A stretch of 64,000 bases of DNA, taken from Hyphomicrobiales bacterium (lineage in GTDB: Bacteria > Pseudomonadota > Alphaproteobacteria > Rhizobiales > Beijerinckiaceae). The notes below the pieces were generated by a model that worked only from the letters and a program-made list of their open reading frames with translations, searched no databases and was not told where the DNA came from. Of this stretch, positions 44,025-52,965 are shown one piece after another. The translations under genes and the position numbers were made by a program. Numbering within the stretch: the stretch's first letter is position 1; the number at the start of each line of letters is the position of its first letter. The stretch spans positions 89,408-153,407 of the forward strand of contig JAPLOU010000053.1 in assembly GCA_026400535.1 (NCBI GenBank), read 5' to 3'.

Positions 44025-44381
44025 ATGAAAAAACCTTTTCTCTTCCTGATCCGTCCCAGTTCGCGACCTGACCGGCCGGAGGGCTGGTATTGCCCGGATT
44101 GCGCGCTTGTCGAGGGCGTTCTGGCCTATTACCCGCAATTGCGCAGCGCGTTGCACATCGTGCATGTCGATTTTCCGCGTCCCCGTGAGGCGCTGGTCGC
44201 CATGGTGGGAGAGGGTGGTCAGGATTGCCCCTGCCTGCTGATAGACCCGGCGCTCGGGCCACAGGACGCGCCAGTGATCAACGACTGGCGCGTCATCACC
44301 GAGAATACGCGCTTGCTGCTCGACACCTTGCCCTCGCTGGCGCCCGGGGTGGGGCGGACCGGAACGGGATCGATCTTCTAA
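44025..44381 (+). CDS. DUF3088 family protein, thioredoxin-like CxxC
   Basis: This protein has 118 residues. It starts KKPFLFLIRPSSRPDRPEGW, then YCPDCALVEGVLAYYPQL with a CxxC pair at residues 23 and 26. HIVHVDFPRPREALVAMVGE and CPCLLIDPALG follow. The order fits DUF3088, a thioredoxin-like family without assigned function. GAGATG-type spacing precedes the ATG. It converges with phaC with a 28-bp gap. Confidence 0.78.
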   Translation: MKKPFLFLIRPSSRPDRPEGWYCPDCALVEGVLAYYPQLRSALHIVHVDFPRPREALVAMVGEGGQDCPCLLIDPALGPQDAPVINDWRVITENTRLLLDTLPSLAPGVGRTGTGSIF

Positions 44382-44409
44382 GTTCAGGCTTGCTGCGCCC
44401 GCAGCGCTC

Positions 44410-46242
44410 CTATGCCTTGATCTTCACATAGGTTCCGGGCGCGTCGCAGAGCGGCTTGTGCATCTTGCTGCCCAGTTTCGTGCGCGCCTTCACGGTCGAC
44501 GGGGCTTGAGCCTTGATCCATTCGAGCCAGTAGGGCCACCACGATCCGGGCGTCTCGGCTGCTGCTGCAACCCAGTCCTCGAACCTGCCGACAGCTTTGC
44601 CGCCCGTCCAGTACTGGTATTTCGGCTTGCTCGGCGGGTTGACCACGCCGGCAATATGTCCCGAACCGGCCATGACATAGTCGACCGGGCCACCAAACAG
44701 GGAGCAGCCCCGGAAGACCGATTTCGCCGGCGCGATATGATCTTCCTTGGCCGCCAGGTTGAAGATTGGAATCATGACCTTGCCCATGTCGAGGCGCTCA
44801 CCTGCCACCGTCATCTCGCCCTTCGACAAGGTGTTGTTGAGATAGCAGTTACGCAGGTAGAAGGAGTGGTTCTTCTCCGGCATCCGGGTTGAATCGGAAT
44901 TCCAGTACAGCAGGTCGAACGGGTAGGGCGACTGGCCCTTGAGATAGACATTGACCACGTTGGCCCAGATCAGGTCGTTGGGCCTGAGCATGTTGAAGGC
45001 GCCGGCCATGCGGGCGCCGTCGAGATAGCCCCTCAGCTTCATCTGCTCTTCGGTGGACTTGATCTGGTCCTCGTCGACGAAGACCTTGAGTTCGCCCGGA
45101 TCGGTGAAGTCCACCTGCGTTGTGAACAGGGTTGCGCTCGAAATCCGCTTGTCGCCCTGCGACGCCATGTAGGCGAGCGTCACCGCCATCATCGTTCCGC
45201 CCACGCAATAGCCGATCGCGGTCACATCGGGCTGGCCCGTGATCTCGCAGGCTGCTCCGACGGCCGCAAGAATGCCGTCGGTCATGTACTCATCGAAGCC
45301 CATGTTGCGGTGCCGCTCATCCGGATTGACCCAGGACACGCAGAACACCGTCAGCCCCTGGGCGACGCACCACTTGATGAAGGACTTCTCCGGGTTGAGA
45401 TCGAGAATGTAGTACTTGTTGATCCAGGGCGGCACGATCACCAGGGGCCGCGCCAGCACCGTTTCGGTCGTCGGCGCGTACTGGATGAGCTCGATCAGCG
45501 CATTGCGGAACACCACCTTGCCCGGCGTGATCGCCATGTTGACGCCGACCTCGAAGCGCTCGCTGTCGGTCATGCGCACCTTGAGCTCGCCCTTGCCGGC
45601 ATCGACATCCTCGGCCAGCATCTTCATGCCGCGCACCAGGTTGTCGCCGTTCTGGCGCAGCGTTTCGCGGATCAGCTCCGGGTTCGTCGCAATGAAGTTG
45701 GACGGGGAGAGCGCACTGGAAATCTGCTTCACATAGAAGCGGGCCTTGTCGCGCGTGTGTTCGTCCACGCCGTCCGCCTTGTCGACCACCATCTCAGCCC
45801 AGCGCGAGGTGATCAGGTAGGCCTGCTTGATGAAGTCGAACATCGGGTTGGCCTGCCATTCGGGATCGGCGAAGCGGGCGTCCTTCGGGTCCGGCTGCGC
45901 CACCGGCGTGGCAGCCTCGCCATTCATCTTCTTGAGCGTTTCCGCCCACAGGCTCATGAAGTTCGTGGCGATCGACGCCTGCGCCTCGATGGCCTTCTGC
46001 GGGTCAGAGAGCACCTTCTCAGCGACCTGTCCAAAAGTCTTCACGACATCACTGGCCTCGTCTGCCAGCCCGCCCTTCGCGTCCCCGCGCTCGATAGGCC
46101 GCATGAAGGCCGCGGTGACTTTCCCGGCCTCCTCAACAAGACGCCCGACATTGCGTGAAAGGGCGTCAAAGTCCGGCAGCTGGGGCCTGGGATTGTCGCC
46201 GTCCTGCGCCTCTTTGGAGCCATCACGCGGGGGGCTGGACAT
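44410..46242 (-). CDS. phaC: Class I polyhydroxyalkanoate synthase
   Basis: This 610-residue enzyme polymerises 3-hydroxyacyl-CoA into storage granules. The N-terminal PhaC domain includes NPMFDFIKQAYLITSRW and NFIATNPELIRETLRQNG. The alpha/beta catalytic domain has the lipase-like box IGYCVGGTMMAV with Cys346, PPWINKYYILDLNPEKSFIK, and the catalytic His in GSGHIAGVVNPPSKPKYQYW. The length is that of class I synthases acting without PhaE or PhaR. The N-terminus starts at the ATG at 46242 behind GGAG; a GTG at 46284 is possible. It is divergent from a small lipoprotein gene, a common neighbour. phaA, phaB and phaR are not in the window. Confidence 0.95.
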   Translation of the reverse strand: MSSPPRDGSKEAQDGDNPRPQLPDFDALSRNVGRLVEEAGKVTAAFMRPIERGDAKGGLADEASDVVKTFGQVAEKVLSDPQKAIEAQASIATNFMSLWAETLKKMNGEAATPVAQPDPKDARFADPEWQANPMFDFIKQAYLITSRWAEMVVDKADGVDEHTRDKARFYVKQISSALSPSNFIATNPELIRETLRQNGDNLVRGMKMLAEDVDAGKGELKVRMTDSERFEVGVNMAITPGKVVFRNALIELIQYAPTTETVLARPLVIVPPWINKYYILDLNPEKSFIKWCVAQGLTVFCVSWVNPDERHRNMGFDEYMTDGILAAVGAACEITGQPDVTAIGYCVGGTMMAVTLAYMASQGDKRISSATLFTTQVDFTDPGELKVFVDEDQIKSTEEQMKLRGYLDGARMAGAFNMLRPNDLIWANVVNVYLKGQSPYPFDLLYWNSDSTRMPEKNHSFYLRNCYLNNTLSKGEMTVAGERLDMGKVMIPIFNLAAKEDHIAPAKSVFRGCSLFGGPVDYVMAGSGHIAGVVNPPSKPKYQYWTGGKAVGRFEDWVAAAAETPGSWWPYWLEWIKAQAPSTVKARTKLGSKMHKPLCDAPGTYVKIKA

Positions 46243-46355
46243 TGCGTTTGCATCTCCTCGGAACAGCATCTTCAGTGTTGCCACTGTGACACCGCAATTT
46301 CAGGTCTATTAACACCTTCACAAACATGTTTGACAGGGTTGAATCGGGCTTGAAC

Positions 46356-46712
46356 ATGAAAACTCATCTGGAATCGGTTCTTCGCGGCGCGGCATTGGCG
46401 GTCAGTCTGATGGCGCTATGCGGTTGCGGGGATACCAACCTCGTGCGCGACGCGGCGCAGGGTGTCGGTCTTGCCGGACGCCCGAGCGAGGTGACCGATT
46501 TCGTTCGCGACAGCCGCCAGGATGCGCCGAGCGGGTTCATGGCTGTCGGCGTCAGCGCGCCAGCGCGTCCTGCGCCGCGCAAGAGCGCAGCCGAGTTCCG
46601 GGCGATGGAGGCCGCACTTGACGCCGATCGCGCCCGGCTGGAGGCGGAAGGGGCTGCGGCGCGGGCTGCGGGCGCAACTCCCACCGCCAAGCCGCCGCCA
46701 ATCACACAATAA
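46356..46712 (+). CDS. Small lipoprotein of unknown function
   Basis: This protein has 118 residues. A signal peptide ends in ALCGC, with the probable lipidated cysteine at residue 24 (the box is slightly off consensus). The mature part is short and polar: DTNLVRDAAQGVGLAGRPSE, then an Ala/Arg-rich helix EFRAMEAALDADRARLEAEG and a Pro-rich end. It is divergent from phaC and precedes the aminotransferase gene; similar small lipoproteins occupy this spot in related genomes. No function is known to me. Confidence 0.65.
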   Translation: MKTHLESVLRGAALAVSLMALCGCGDTNLVRDAAQGVGLAGRPSEVTDFVRDSRQDAPSGFMAVGVSAPARPAPRKSAAEFRAMEAALDADRARLEAEGAAARAAGATPTAKPPPITQ

Positions 46713-46838
46713 GAGCGGAATTCGATAGATTTTTCAGATATAATTGCGTTCATTAAGATATTTTCAAATGCTAAAGCAATTTTATGTAGATTCATTCCGT
46801 CGTCGCTCGTGCACAGCCGGCGACCTGGCCCTGGAGAC
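46713..46838 (+). promoter_or_regulatory. AT-rich promoter region of the aminotransferase-hom run
   Basis: This short gap is strikingly AT-rich for this genome and carries a perfect TATAAT at 46738-46743. I could not pair it with a good -35 box. GGAG at 46832-46835 is the aminotransferase ribosome-binding site. Confidence 0.35.
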
Positions 46839-46844
46839 ATGTTG

Positions 46845-48065
46845 ATGGCTGATTTTCATCGCATCAAGCGCTTGCCGCCCTATGTGTTCGAGCAGGTCAA
46901 CAGGATCAAGGCCGCCGAACGGGCCAAGGGAGTCGATATCATCGATCTCGGCATGGGCAATCCGGACCTTCCGGCGCCCAAGCATGTGATCGAAAAGCTC
47001 GTCGAAACAGCCGGCAAGCCGCGCACCGACCGCTATTCGTCATCCAAGGGCATTGCCGGCCTGCGCCGCGCCCAGGCCCACTATTACGAGCGCCGGTTCG
47101 GTGTGAAGCTCAACCCGGACACGCAGGTCGTGGCCACCCTCGGGTCGAAAGAAGGCTTCGCCAACATGGCGCAAGCCATCACCGGTCCAGGCGATGTGGT
47201 TCTGGTGCCGAACCCGAGCTATCCGATCCATGCCTTCGGCTTCCTGATGGCAGGCGGTGTGATCCGTTCGGTGCCAGCCGAACCGACGCCGGCCTTCTTC
47301 CCCGCCGCCGAACGCGCGATCATGCACTCGGTGCCAAAGCCGATCGCGCTCGTGGTCTGCTATCCGTCAAACCCGACGGCCTATGTCGCAAGCCTTGAAT
47401 TCTACCGTGATCTGGTCGCGTTCGCGACAAAGCACGACATCATCTTGCTCTCGGATCTCGCTTACGCCGAAGTCTATTTCGACGACAAAGACCCTCCTCC
47501 GTCGATGCTGCAGGTGCCTGGCGCGATCGATGTCACGGTCGAGTTCACCTCGATGTCGAAGACGTTCTCAATGGCAGGCTGGCGCATGGGCTTCGCCGTT
47601 GGCAATGAACGGCTTCTGGCGGCGCTGACCCGGGTCAAGTCCTATCTCGACTATGGAGCTTATACGCCCATCCAGGTCGCGGCGGCAGCAGCCCTTAACG
47701 GGCCGGACGATTGCATCAAGGAGATGCGCTCTATCTACAGGACGCGCCGTGACGCGCTGGTCGAGAGCTTCGGCAAGGCCGGTTTCCAGATTCCGGTGCC
47801 GCAGGCCTCGATGTTCGCCTGGGTACCGATCCCTGAGAAGTTCCGACATCTCGGCAGCCTGGAATTCTCCAAGCTGCTGATCGAGAAGGCCGAGGTGGCA
47901 GTCGCCCCCGGCATCGGCTTCGGAGAACATGGCGACGACTATGTGCGCATTGCCATCGTCGAGAACGAGCAGCGCATCCGGCAGGCGGCACGGAACATCG
48001 GCAAGTTCCTGAAAACCGCCGACGCCACGCTGCACAATGTGATCGACATCAAGAAGGCGGGGTAG
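46845..48065 (+). CDS. Class I/II aminotransferase (alanine or LL-diaminopimelate type)
   Basis: This 406-residue PLP aminotransferase reads FHRIKRLPPYVFEQVNRIKA and IIDLGMGNPDLPAPKHVIEK. The PLP-contact PNPSYPIHAFG, YPSNPTAYVA and the lysine in TSMSKTFSMAGWRMGFAVG follow, and VAVAPGIGFGEHGDDYVRIA carries the substrate Arg. Genes of this type before hom in Hyphomicrobiales are variously named LL-diaminopimelate or alanine aminotransferase (AlaC-like); sequence alone cannot decide. The ATG at 46845 has GGAG nine bases upstream. It is separated from hom by a convergent gene and a small membrane-protein gene, which is looser than the usual order. Confidence 0.88.
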   Translation: MADFHRIKRLPPYVFEQVNRIKAAERAKGVDIIDLGMGNPDLPAPKHVIEKLVETAGKPRTDRYSSSKGIAGLRRAQAHYYERRFGVKLNPDTQVVATLGSKEGFANMAQAITGPGDVVLVPNPSYPIHAFGFLMAGGVIRSVPAEPTPAFFPAAERAIMHSVPKPIALVVCYPSNPTAYVASLEFYRDLVAFATKHDIILLSDLAYAEVYFDDKDPPPSMLQVPGAIDVTVEFTSMSKTFSMAGWRMGFAVGNERLLAALTRVKSYLDYGAYTPIQVAAAAALNGPDDCIKEMRSIYRTRRDALVESFGKAGFQIPVPQASMFAWVPIPEKFRHLGSLEFSKLLIEKAEVAVAPGIGFGEHGDDYVRIAIVENEQRIRQAARNIGKFLKTADATLHNVIDIKKAG

Positions 48066-48066
48066 T

Positions 48067-48573
48067 TCACGACCGCCCGAGATAGTCGCCCTTGCCGAGC
48101 GGCACGCCATTGTGCCGCAGCAGTGCATAGGCGGTGGTGACGTGGAAATAGAAGTTCGGGAAGACCCAGCGGATCAGATAGTCGGAGCCCTTGAAGCTCA
48201 TTTCCTGCCCGGCGACCTTGATCACGACCGTACGGTCCTCGCCACCATCAATCGCAGAGGCGGGGATCGAGGTCAGCAGGTCGATGACCTTCTGGACGCG
48301 GGCCTGAAGTTCCTGAAAGCTGGCTTCCGTGTCCGGATGGCTCGGAATTTCCATCTGCGCCAGACGACAGGCGCCGCCCTTGGCCATGTCGCAGGCAATC
48401 TGCACCTGCCGCGCCATTGGAAACATGTCCGGGAATAACCGCGCTTGCAGCAGTGCATTGGGTTCGATGCGCAGGGCGGTGGCATGTGCCTCGGCCTTCG
48501 CCAGAACGGCAGCCAGCGCCTTGAGCGAGTGGATCAGGGCGGGAACAGAAGCTGTATGGAGGGACATCGACAT
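48067..48573 (-). CDS. DUF1993 family protein
   Basis: This protein has 168 residues, helical throughout: MSLHTASVPALIHSLKALAA, FPDMFPMARQVQIACDMAKG, SFQELQARVQKVIDLLTSIP and SDYLIRWVFPNFYFHVTTAY, then ALLRHNGVPLGKGDYLGR. This matches DUF1993, a DinB-like four-helix family without known role. AGGA lies upstream of the ATG at 48573. It converges on the aminotransferase gene with one base between the stops. Confidence 0.85.
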   Translation of the reverse strand: MSMSLHTASVPALIHSLKALAAVLAKAEAHATALRIEPNALLQARLFPDMFPMARQVQIACDMAKGGACRLAQMEIPSHPDTEASFQELQARVQKVIDLLTSIPASAIDGGEDRTVVIKVAGQEMSFKGSDYLIRWVFPNFYFHVTTAYALLRHNGVPLGKGDYLGRS

Positions 48574-48702
48574 CGCAGATCCTAGGGTCGGCGCATTGGT
48601 GCGCGAGGGCCTCCCCATCAATGTTATTGGCGCGCGCAGGTCAAGCCCGGAGGACGGCAGGCGCGGGCTTGACCGCGCCTGTGCCCCGTGCGACCGGCAA
48701 TC

Positions 48703-49170
48703 ATGGCCAACACCGATCCAACTTCCCTTCGCCGTGTCCTCGTGCCGCGCATGGTCGCCGCTGCCTTCCTCGGAACGATTGCCGTCCTCGCCATCGCCTC
48801 ATGGGACGTCGCGCGGGGCAGGGTTCCGGAAACCGAATCGCCACTGCTGCTCGATGTCCTCAACAGCAAGGAGGACCGGACCTGCACCCGCGATCTTCCT
48901 GATCTGGCGGCCAAGCACTTTCCGAAGGGGATGGCCGAAGCCGAGGCGCGCACGCTCCTGGGGACGGCCCGCGTGACGCCGCCGGCACCCTGGTTCTGGA
49001 GGCCAAAGGCGGAGGACCAGATATCGCCCGCCGGTTCGCCCGGAGACCTCAGCTTCGTGCGCACCTTGCGCTACACGCCGTTCGGCAATCACCACGTCAA
49101 TGGCGCGTTGACGCTCGCGGACGGCAAGGTCACGGGCGCCAGGCTGCGGGTAGTCTGCGCGCTGGGTTAG
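48703..49170 (+). CDS. Membrane-anchored protein of unknown function
   Basis: This protein has 155 residues. One N-terminal helix (MVAAAFLGTIAVLAIASWDVA) is followed by a soluble part with LNSKEDRTCTRDLPDLAAKH, FPKGMAEAEARTLLGTARV and WFWRPKAEDQIS, then strand-like RTLRYTPFGNHHVNGALTLA. The KGM-x-EAxxLLG segment resembles the BamE/SmpA fold, so a small BamE-like domain is possible. I am not sure. A GTG at 48688 is an alternative start. Confidence 0.55.
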   Translation: MANTDPTSLRRVLVPRMVAAAFLGTIAVLAIASWDVARGRVPETESPLLLDVLNSKEDRTCTRDLPDLAAKHFPKGMAEAEARTLLGTARVTPPAPWFWRPKAEDQISPAGSPGDLSFVRTLRYTPFGNHHVNGALTLADGKVTGARLRVVCALG

Positions 49171-49237
49171 CTGCCGCCGCCCGGCGGCGCTTGCCACAGG
49201 TTGACTCAAGGCCGCCCGCCATGCGACCCGGCTGACC

Positions 49238-50560
49238 ATGAGTACACCCTTACGTCTGGGCGTGGCGGGGCTGGGCACCGTCGGCGCATCCGTCATCGAG
49301 ATCCTCAAGCGGCAGGAAAATGCCCTTGCGGCGCGCTGCGGCCGGGCCGTGCACGTGGTGGCCGTCTGCGCCCGCGACCGCAAGCGCGACCGCGGCATCG
49401 ACATGTCGGCCTATCGCTGGTTCGATGATCCTGTGGCCATGGCCATGGACGCCGAGGTTGATTGCCTCGTGGAGTTGATGGGCGGCGCCGATGGTCCGGC
49501 AAAGGCCGCGGTCGATGCGGCCCTCGCAGCCGGCAAGCATGTCGTGACAGCAAACAAGGCCATGCTCGCCAGCCACGGCATGGGGCAGGCGCGCGCCGCG
49601 GAAGACGCCGGCGTGGCCCTGGCCTTCGAGGCGTCGTCGGCCGGCGGCATTCCCGTGGTCAAGACCTTGCGCGAGGCGCTGGCGGGCAACACCGTCACCC
49701 AGATCGCCGGTATCCTCAACGGCACCTGCAATTACATTCTCACACGGATGGAACTCGAGGGGCTGACCTTCGCCGATTGCCTCAAGGACGCGCAGGCGCT
49801 CGGCTACGCCGAAGCCGATCCGACCTTCGATGTCGAGGGCTTCGACACGGCGCACAAGCTCGCCTTGCTGACAGCGCTCGCCTTCGGCACCGAGATCGAC
49901 GCCGACGCCATCCATGTCGAGGGCATCTCCAAGATCACGCCGCTCGATCTGAAGATGGCCGACGAACTGGGATACCGCATCAAGCTCCTGGGTGTGGCCG
50001 AGCGTACGGCGGGTGGCATCGAGCAGCGCGTCAGCCCGACCATGGTGCCGAAATTCTCGGCTATCGCGCAGGTTATGGGCGTTACCAACGCGGTGAGTAT
50101 CGATGCGGATGCCGTGCGCCAGCTCACGCTGGTCGGCCCCGGCGCCGGCGGTGGCCCCACCGCGTCAGCAGTCGTCTCCGACATCGCCGACGTTGCCCGC
50201 GGCAGCACAGGCGCACCGTTCGGCCTGCCGGTCAACCGGCTGGCGAAGCCGACACGGGCCCCGATGCAGCGCCACGAAGGCGGCTACTACATCCGCCTCG
50301 CGGTTCTCGACAGGCCCGGTGCTGCGGCCGGCATCGCCACCCGCATGGCGGAAAGCGACATCAGCCTCGAAAGCATCGTCCAGAAGCGCTCGGAATTTGC
50401 GGCCCGCCAGGACCCGAAGGGCCGCTCAGGCCAGCCGGTGCCGGTGGTGCTCATTACCTACGCCACCACCGAGGGGGCAATCCGGTCGGCTATCGACAAG
50501 ATCATAGCGGATGGCCACATCGCCGAGGTTCCGCAGGTGATCAGGATCGAGCGGGATTGA
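49238..50560 (+). CDS. hom: Homoserine dehydrogenase
   Basis: This 440-residue NAD(P)H enzyme makes homoserine for threonine and methionine. The Rossmann start is LRLGVAGLGTVGASVIEILK. Catalytic-domain motifs are VVTANKAMLASHGM, FEASSAGGIPVVKTLREALA, GILNGTCNYILTRME and YAEADPTFDVEGFDTAHKLA, which contain the catalytic Lys and Asp/Glu residues. A C-terminal ACT domain (YYIRLAVLDRPGAAAGIATR) provides feedback control by threonine in the family. The next gene, glpX, follows 123 bp later on the same strand, a conserved order. Confidence 0.96.
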   Translation: MSTPLRLGVAGLGTVGASVIEILKRQENALAARCGRAVHVVAVCARDRKRDRGIDMSAYRWFDDPVAMAMDAEVDCLVELMGGADGPAKAAVDAALAAGKHVVTANKAMLASHGMGQARAAEDAGVALAFEASSAGGIPVVKTLREALAGNTVTQIAGILNGTCNYILTRMELEGLTFADCLKDAQALGYAEADPTFDVEGFDTAHKLALLTALAFGTEIDADAIHVEGISKITPLDLKMADELGYRIKLLGVAERTAGGIEQRVSPTMVPKFSAIAQVMGVTNAVSIDADAVRQLTLVGPGAGGGPTASAVVSDIADVARGSTGAPFGLPVNRLAKPTRAPMQRHEGGYYIRLAVLDRPGAAAGIATRMAESDISLESIVQKRSEFAARQDPKGRSGQPVPVVLITYATTEGAIRSAIDKIIADGHIAEVPQVIRIERD

Positions 50561-50683
50561 ATTGTTGGGCAATTGTCGGGGTCGAGTCGCTATCGTCCAA
50601 GCCTTCGACTACGACTTGCTATTGCCGACTGCCGACAGCGTCTTTATTGCGCTTCGCATCAATCATGCGCCGAGGAACGCTTC

Positions 50684-51679
50684 ATGACCGATCTAACCAT
50701 CCAATCCGGACAAGTCATCGAGCGCGTTCTGTCGATGGAGTTGGTGCGCGTCACCGAGCGCGCAGCCGTGGCGTCCGCCATGCTTCGCGGTCACGGCAAC
50801 GAGAAGGCGGCCGACCAGGCTGCCGTTGACGCAATGCGGCGCGAACTCAACAAGCTGCCGATCGACGGCGAGATCGTCATCGGCGAGGGCGAGCGCGATG
50901 AGGCACCGATGCTGTTCATCGGCGAGAAGGTCGGCAACAAGCGCGGCCCGAAGGTGGATATCGCGGTAGACCCTCTGGAAGGGACCACGCTGTGCGCCAA
51001 GGATATGCCAGGCGCGATCGCGGTGATGGCCATGGCCAATGCCGGCACGCTCCTGTATGCGCCCGACGTCTACATGAACAAGATCGCCATCGGCCCTGGC
51101 TATTCTCAGGGGGTCGTCGATCTTGACGCGTCGCCCGAGGACAACATCCACGCCATCGCCCGCGCCAAGGGCTGCAAGCCGCATGAAGTCACGGCCCTCA
51201 TCATGGACCGCCCGCGCCACGAGGCGCTGATTGCCGCCGTGCGCAAGACCGGCGCAGCCATCCGCCTGATCACCGATGGCGATGTGGCCGGCGTTATATT
51301 CACCACCATGCCGGAAAAGACCGGCATCGACATCTACCTTGGCATCGGTGGCGCGCCGGAGGGCGTGCTCGCAGCTGCGGCCCTGCGCTGCGTCGGCGGG
51401 CAGATGCAGGGGCGGCTCATACTCGACAGCGAAGCCAAGCGCGAGCGCGCCTTCAAGATGGGCGTCAAGGACCCGGTCAAGAAGTATGACATGTCCGAAA
51501 TGGCCTCCGGCGACGTGATCGTGTCGGCGACCGGCGTGACGGACGGGGCCCTGCTGTCGGGCGTCCGGCTAGGCAAGGACGTGATCGAGACCGAAACCAT
51601 TGTCTACCGCTCGATCACTGGTACGGTCCGGAAGATCCATGGCGAGCACCGTCAGTTCGAGAAGTTCAAATTCGACTGA
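50684..51679 (+). CDS. glpX: Class II fructose-1,6-bisphosphatase
   Basis: This 331-residue metal-dependent phosphatase of gluconeogenesis carries the motifs IDGEIVIGEGERDEAPMLFI, KVDIAVDPLEGTTLCAKDMP with metal Asp residues, and DIYLGIGGAPEGVLAAAALR. MASGDVIVSATGVTDGALLS follows in the C-terminal half. These define GlpX. The ATG at 50684 has AGGA upstream. In the group hom-glpX-recJ usually follow one another; here about 4.2 kb of other genes and a pseudogene separate glpX from recJ. Confidence 0.96.
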   Translation: MTDLTIQSGQVIERVLSMELVRVTERAAVASAMLRGHGNEKAADQAAVDAMRRELNKLPIDGEIVIGEGERDEAPMLFIGEKVGNKRGPKVDIAVDPLEGTTLCAKDMPGAIAVMAMANAGTLLYAPDVYMNKIAIGPGYSQGVVDLDASPEDNIHAIARAKGCKPHEVTALIMDRPRHEALIAAVRKTGAAIRLITDGDVAGVIFTTMPEKTGIDIYLGIGGAPEGVLAAAALRCVGGQMQGRLILDSEAKRERAFKMGVKDPVKKYDMSEMASGDVIVSATGVTDGALLSGVRLGKDVIETETIVYRSITGTVRKIHGEHRQFEKFKFD

Positions 51680-51892
51680 CGACCGGCTTGCCGCGCAGGC
51701 GCGCGTGCCTGCTGTGAAAGGCTGGGCGGCTCTGAGGGCCGTAGCACAGGTTGGCCTGACCTCGACGGGCAAGCTTTCGTGGAGCGAAAGCCGATGGCGA
51801 TGGAGACCATCGTTGTGCCCGTCCAACCACCAATCGCCGTAGGCCCGGCAGAGGAGCGCCGGTACCCCGTCAGTGGCGCAGACGTGCAGTTT

Positions 51893-52500
51893 TTACTCAA
51901 TTTCGGCCGGCGCCTGCGCGGTGGCGAGCTTCGAACCGGTCAGGAAGCCGAACCATGCGTCGACGCCGAACAGGCCCGCGCGGAGGAAGGCGTTCTGGCC
52001 GTGCCCGATGTTGATGATCACAGCCGGGAAAGCGAACAGGGGCAGGGCGCCCAGCCGGCTGCCGCCGAACTGCCGCGCCACGCGGCAGTCGAACATAAGC
52101 GTACCGGCCTGCCAGAGTGCGAGCGACATCAGGGACGGCACGAGCCCGAGTGGCAGGCATAGCAGCAGGCAGATGGGCGGATGGAAAAAAGTGGCGTAGC
52201 CGATGTCGCGTCCGAAGATCACCGTCTGCGCCGCGCCATGGGCCGCCTTCCCATAGACATCAAGCGCCTGGCCTGTCAGGGCCAGACAGGGTGCCGCATA
52301 CACGCGGGTGACGTCGGTTCCGACCGCCTTTCCGGACGGGTTCCCGCCGCTCTGCGACAGCACGACCCAGCAACGCAAGGCCGCGCCGCGGATGACTGCG
52401 GGAAATCGAATTTGACCGGTCACACGGTCGCTGTCGAGCCAGTCGGCCGTGCCGTAGGAGGGCAGGAAAGTCAGAACGCGGGCGCCGGGAGATGGGCATC
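51893..52500 (-). pseudogene. Remnant of a GT87/DUF2029 membrane glycosyltransferase
   Basis: A frame of up to 176 residues reads RVYAAPCLALTGQALDVYGK, FGRDIGYATFFHPPICLLLC, LPLGLVPSLMSLALWQAGTL and FAFPAVIINIGHGQNAFLRA. This is the N-terminal third of the GT87 (DUF2029, mannosyltransferase-like) family, whose full members have around 400 residues and about ten helices. It stops at 51893, and neither the upstream beginning nor the C-terminal two thirds is recognisable. It lies between glpX and a small secreted-protein gene. I read it as a truncated remnant. Confidence 0.65.
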
Positions 52501-52672
52501 GGCGGCCAACCTTCGGGCTAGATGCGGGGCAGTGGTCTTGCGCGGTGCGCAGCGATCAACCATGCAACCGCTTATCGAATGCGTGCAGGCCATGCGGGCT
52601 TGCTGACGTGCGGCAGTCCGGTCAAGCTGCGCCGCATTTGTCTGCGTCACTTCACGTCAAAGGGGGAGAACC

Positions 52673-52957
52673 GTGATCAGATTGACAGCCGGGCGGCTCG
52701 CGGCGCTCATGCTCGCAGCGCTTCCGGCATTCGGGGGAGCGCAGGCGCAGAGCGGCCTTGTGCCGACTTTGCCGTCGACGACGCCCGGCATTCAGGGGCA
52801 GCCGATCACGCCGATTCCGCCGCCGATCCAGTCGCCCGTGCCGCCGTTCCAGCCCCTGCCGGGGCCGTCGCAACGCTATGTTCCGCCGATCTGCCAGATT
52901 CCGGTCCAGTCGCGCTCGCCCGATCTGCGCGCCTATTGTGCGGCGAACGGGCAGTAG
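52673..52957 (+). CDS. Small secreted proline-rich protein
   Basis: This protein has 94 residues. A signal peptide (RLAALMLAALPAFGGAQAQ, cleavage near residue 26) is followed by a Pro/Ile-rich stretch, ITPIPPPIQSPVPPFQPLPG, and a C-terminal part with two cysteines (PPICQIPVQS and LRAYCAANGQ) that could form a disulfide. It starts at GTG 52673 behind an unusually strong Shine-Dalgarno, AGGGGGAG. The family is not known to me. It is convergent with the hydrolase gene, 8 bp away. Confidence 0.65.
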   Translation: MIRLTAGRLAALMLAALPAFGGAQAQSGLVPTLPSTTPGIQGQPITPIPPPIQSPVPPFQPLPGPSQRYVPPICQIPVQSRSPDLRAYCAANGQ

Positions 52958-52965
52958 CCGGACGC

